NCBI GenBank assembly: GCA_027346035.1
Contig: DAIESZ010000364.1
Span: forward strand, 1 to 7,471
Reading direction: 5' to 3'
Length of the DNA stretch: 7,471 nucleotides
Source: Propionibacteriaceae bacterium
Lineage (GTDB): Bacteria; Actinomycetota; Actinomycetes; Propionibacteriales; Propionibacteriaceae
The notes beneath the pieces are model-generated. The model saw only the letters and a list, made by a program, of their open reading frames with translations. It did not search any database and had not been told where the DNA came from. Below, in pieces: positions 5,197 to 7,471 of the stretch. Positions within the stretch are counted from its first letter, which is position 1, and each line of letters starts with the position of its first letter. A program made the position numbers and the translations under genes.

Positions 5197-7197
5197 ATGA
5201 GCACCTCCACCACGACCGACGCTCGACCGATCACGCCGGGTGAATCGCTGTTCCCCGCGCTCGAGCCGCTGCTCGCGCGGGTGAGCAAGCCGATCCAGTA
5301 CGTGGGCGGCGAACTCAACAGCGTGGTGAAGCCGTGGAACCGGGCCGATGTGCGCTGGTGCCTCATGTATCCCGACGCCTACGAGGTCGGCCAACCCAAC
5401 CAGGGGATCGCGATCCTCTACGAGATCCTCAACGAGCGCGACTGGATCCTCGCCGAACGCACCTATGCGGTGTGGCCTGACCTGGCCGGGCTGATGCGTT
5501 CCCACGGCATCCCGCAGTTCACGCTCGACGCGCACCGGCCCGTGCGCGGATTCGACATCCTCGGTGTCAGCTTCTCCACCGAACTCGGCTACACCAACCT
5601 GCTCGAGGCTCTCGACCTGGCGGGCATCCCGCTGCACAGCGTCGAGCGTGGCGACGACGACCCGATCGTGGTGATGGGTGGCCATGCGGCGTTCAACCCC
5701 GAGCCGATCGCCGACTTCATCGACGCCGCGGTTCTCGGCGACGGCGAGGAGGCGAGCCTGCTGGTCAGCGGCATCGTGCAAGGGTGGAAGGCCGACGGGC
5801 GTCCGGACGGGCGTGACGGGCTGCTGCTGCAGTTGGCCGGTACCGGTGCCGTGTATGTGCCGAAGTTCTACGACGTCGACTACCTGCCCGACGGGCGGAT
5901 CCGCCGGGTCGCGCCGAACCGTCCCGGCGTCCCGTTTCAGGTCCGCAAGCACACCCTCATGGATCTCGACCAGTGGCCGTACCCGAAGAAGCCGATCGTG
6001 CCTCTGGCCGAGACCGTGCACGAGCGCTACTCGGTCGAGATCTTCCGGGGCTGCACCCGCGGGTGCCGGTTTTGCCAGGCGGGCATGATCACGCGTCCGG
6101 TCCGCGAGCGCAGCATCGAGACGATCGGGTCGATGGTCGCCGGCGGGCTCGAGGCCACCGGGCTCGAGGAGGTCGGGTTGCTGTCGCTCAGTTCGGCCGA
6201 CCACTCCGAGATCGGGGAGGTCACCAGGCAACTCGCCGACCGCTACGAGGGCACCAACGTGTCGCTGTCGCTGCCCTCGACGCGGGTGGACGCGTTCAAC
6301 ATCGACCTTGCCAACGAGTTGTCGCGGAACGGTCGCCGCTCGGGTCTCACCTTCGCGCCCGAGGGTGGCAGCGAGCGCATGCGTAAGGTGATCAACAAGA
6401 TGGTCACCGAGGACGACCTCATCCAGACCGTCGCGACCGCGTTCGGCAATGGCTGGCGCCAGGTGAAGCTGTATTTCATGTGCGGCCTGCCCACCGAGAC
6501 CGACGAGGACGTGCTCGGGATCGCGTCGATGGCACGACGGGTCATCGAAACCGGCCGCAAGGCCGCCGGCAGCCGGGACATCCGCTGCACGATCTCGATC
6601 GGCGGCTTCGTGCCGAAACCGCACACCCCGTTCCAGTGGGCCGGCCAGGCATCCCCCGAGACCATCGACCACCGGCTGCAGCTGCTGCGCGACACGATCC
6701 GCGCCGACAGGCAGTTCGGCCGGGCGATCGGCATGCGCTACCACGACGGCAAGCCGGGTCAGATCGAGGGACTGCTGAGCCGAGGCGATCGTCGGGTCGG
6801 ACGTGTCATCGAGGCCGTGTGGCGTGACGGCGGCAGGTTCGACGGATGGAGCGAGCACTTCTCCTATGACCGGTGGGTGCGCTGCTGCGACGCCGCGCTG
6901 ACCTCCGAGGGGGTCGACCTCGGGTGGTACACCACCCGCGAGCGTGACTACGACGAGGTGTTCCCGTGGGACCACCTCGACTCGGGTCTCGACCGCGACT
7001 GGTTGTGGGAGGACTGGCAGGACGCCATCGACGAGGTCGAGGTCGACGACTGCCGCTGGACGCCCTGCTACGACTGCGGGGTCTGCCCGCAGATGTCGAC
7101 CGAGATCCAGATCGGCCCGACCGGACGAAGCCTGCTGCCGCTCAGTGTGGTGGGGCAGGGTGTGGCACTGACCGCATCGGCCGGCCACACCCACTGA
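5197..7197 (+). CDS. B12-binding-like / radical SAM protein, TIGR03960 family
   Basis: The 666-residue protein has an N-terminal region resembling cobalamin-binding Rossmann domains of radical SAM enzymes (about residues 45-210, with MGGHAAFNPEPIADF from residue 160 and AVLGDGEE). A radical SAM barrel follows. The cluster-binding motif is C286-T-R-G-C290-R-F-C293 (CxxxCxxC), which ligates a 4Fe-4S cluster and cleaves S-adenosylmethionine. Further conserved blocks are SLPSTRVDAFN, FAPEGGSERMRKVINK and CGLPTETDED (C429). The C-terminus carries a cysteine cluster, C619 and C624-Y-D-C627-G-V-C630, perhaps holding a second metal centre. The sequence closely resembles what I recall of the actinobacterial members of this family, whose reaction is not established. 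Relatives are commonly followed by, or fused to, a DUF2344 (TIGR03936) protein and then rne, which suggests a link with RNA modification or processing. That partner is absent directly downstream here. Confidence 0.9.
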   Translation: MSTSTTTDARPITPGESLFPALEPLLARVSKPIQYVGGELNSVVKPWNRADVRWCLMYPDAYEVGQPNQGIAILYEILNERDWILAERTYAVWPDLAGLMRSHGIPQFTLDAHRPVRGFDILGVSFSTELGYTNLLEALDLAGIPLHSVERGDDDPIVVMGGHAAFNPEPIADFIDAAVLGDGEEASLLVSGIVQGWKADGRPDGRDGLLLQLAGTGAVYVPKFYDVDYLPDGRIRRVAPNRPGVPFQVRKHTLMDLDQWPYPKKPIVPLAETVHERYSVEIFRGCTRGCRFCQAGMITRPVRERSIETIGSMVAGGLEATGLEEVGLLSLSSADHSEIGEVTRQLADRYEGTNVSLSLPSTRVDAFNIDLANELSRNGRRSGLTFAPEGGSERMRKVINKMVTEDDLIQTVATAFGNGWRQVKLYFMCGLPTETDEDVLGIASMARRVIETGRKAAGSRDIRCTISIGGFVPKPHTPFQWAGQASPETIDHRLQLLRDTIRADRQFGRAIGMRYHDGKPGQIEGLLSRGDRRVGRVIEAVWRDGGRFDGWSEHFSYDRWVRCCDAALTSEGVDLGWYTTRERDYDEVFPWDHLDSGLDRDWLWEDWQDAIDEVEVDDCRWTPCYDCGVCPQMSTEIQIGPTGRSLLPLSVVGQGVALTASAGHTH

Positions 7198-7204
7198 CCC
7201 TCCA

Positions 7205-7256
7205 CCTGACCCCGTCGGGCTAACCCCGTCAGGACAGGGCCTGGTGGCCCCCCAGG
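7205..7256. terminator. Weak candidate terminators at the convergent gene ends
   Basis: The 31-bp space between the radical SAM stop and the convergent TPR gene stop includes a 6-bp inverted repeat CCTGAC/GTCAGG (7205-7210, 7228-7233) with a 17-nt loop. A second one, CCTGG/CCAGG (7240-7244, 7252-7256), lies inside the end of the TPR gene. Neither has a T tract. Convergent genes usually need a terminator here, but these stems are weak and unproven. Confidence 0.2.
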
Positions 7257-7471
7257 TGCGAATCGTCACCGGTGAGGGCTGCCAGGCGTCGGCGCATTCC
7301 GGCGGCCTCGTCATGGCGCGACTGACGCTCCAACGTGCGCGCCATCAGCAGCACGGCGTAGTCGTTGGTGGGGTCGTCGGCAAGCAACTCGCTCAGCACC
7401 TTCTCTGCGCGCGGCAGCGAGGCGCGGTGGTAGAGCGCACGGGCCAGGTATTCCCGGGCATTGCGGTTGGT
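7229..7471 (-). CDS. TPR-like (tetratricopeptide) protein, C-terminal fragment
   Basis: The last 80 codons of a minus-strand gene enter from the right edge. The translation reads TNRNAREYLARALYHRASL, then PRAEKVLSELLADDPTNDYA and VLLMARTLERQ, ending in GGHQALS. The spacing of small and hydrophobic residues (A-x-x-Y-L-x-R-A-L-Y, then L-x-x-D-P-T-N-x-Y-A near the helix turn) is that of tetratricopeptide helical hairpins. These usually act as protein-docking scaffolds. About two repeats are visible and no signal or catalytic part is in view. It is too short for the automatic ORF calls, but codon use matches its neighbours (G/C at third positions). It converges on the radical SAM gene with 31 bp between the two stop codons. 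Confidence 0.72.
   Translation of the reverse strand, partial: TNRNAREYLARALYHRASLPRAEKVLSELLADDPTNDYAVLLMARTLERQSRHDEAAGMRRRLAALTGDDSHLGGHQALS

Noticed and set aside
5191..7314. Minus-strand open frame of about 700 codons opposite the radical SAM gene
   Set aside because: It mirrors the full length of a well-recognised gene, is rich in R, G, D and H as GC-rich shadow frames are, and has no recognisable domain or start signal.
1..7471. tRNA or rRNA genes, CRISPR repeats, insertion sequences or attachment sites
   Set aside because: No cloverleaf, repeat-spacer pattern, transposase or flanking terminal repeats were seen by eye; the only strong repeat is the hairpin at 136-181.

Overview
The base composition is strongly GC-rich, with codon third positions mostly G or C. 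Start signals are often TANNNT hexamers a few bases before an ATG or GTG. The run folC - DUF4233 - ndk followed by a TIGR03960-type radical SAM gene is typical of Actinomycetota. A Propionibacteriales-like organism is possible, but I cannot fix the family from the sequence alone. All gene boundaries look intact: I see no frameshifts, insertion sequences, RNA genes or CRISPR arrays.

Left part, minus strand (1-1587). Read in the direction of transcription, a MauE/DoxX-like redox membrane protein gene (1587-1021) is followed after 2 nt by a membrane-anchored DsbA-family thiol oxidoreductase gene (1018-215). Next comes a perfect 21-bp inverted repeat, and then the first 43 codons of valS (131-1, cut by the window edge). 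The MauE-DsbA pair is probably an envelope disulfide-exchange module. The hairpin ends only 4 nt before the valS start codon. It carries a possible valS -10 box in its loop and a Shine-Dalgarno-like sequence in its 3' arm.

Middle, plus strand (1707-5136). A 119-bp divergent region separates mauE from a compact series: folC (folylpolyglutamate/dihydrofolate synthase), a small DUF4233 membrane protein, ndk (nucleoside diphosphate kinase) and a CPBP-family intramembrane protease-like protein. The junctions are TGATG and ATGA overlaps and a 9-nt gap, so this is an operon. ndk also appears to have its own internal leaderless promoter.

Right part. After a 60-bp gap with a good -10 box comes a large B12-binding-like/radical SAM protein (5197-7197). 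In relatives it is usually followed by a DUF2344 (TIGR03936) gene and rne. Here a convergent gene for a TPR-like protein (7471-7229, partial) follows instead.

The window is mostly conserved housekeeping DNA. The most unusual items are the hairpin at the valS start, the repeated leaderless-promoter architecture, the MauE-DsbA cassette between valS and folC, and two conserved but functionally uncharacterised proteins (DUF4233 and the TIGR03960 radical SAM protein). I found no clear evidence of a wholly new system.
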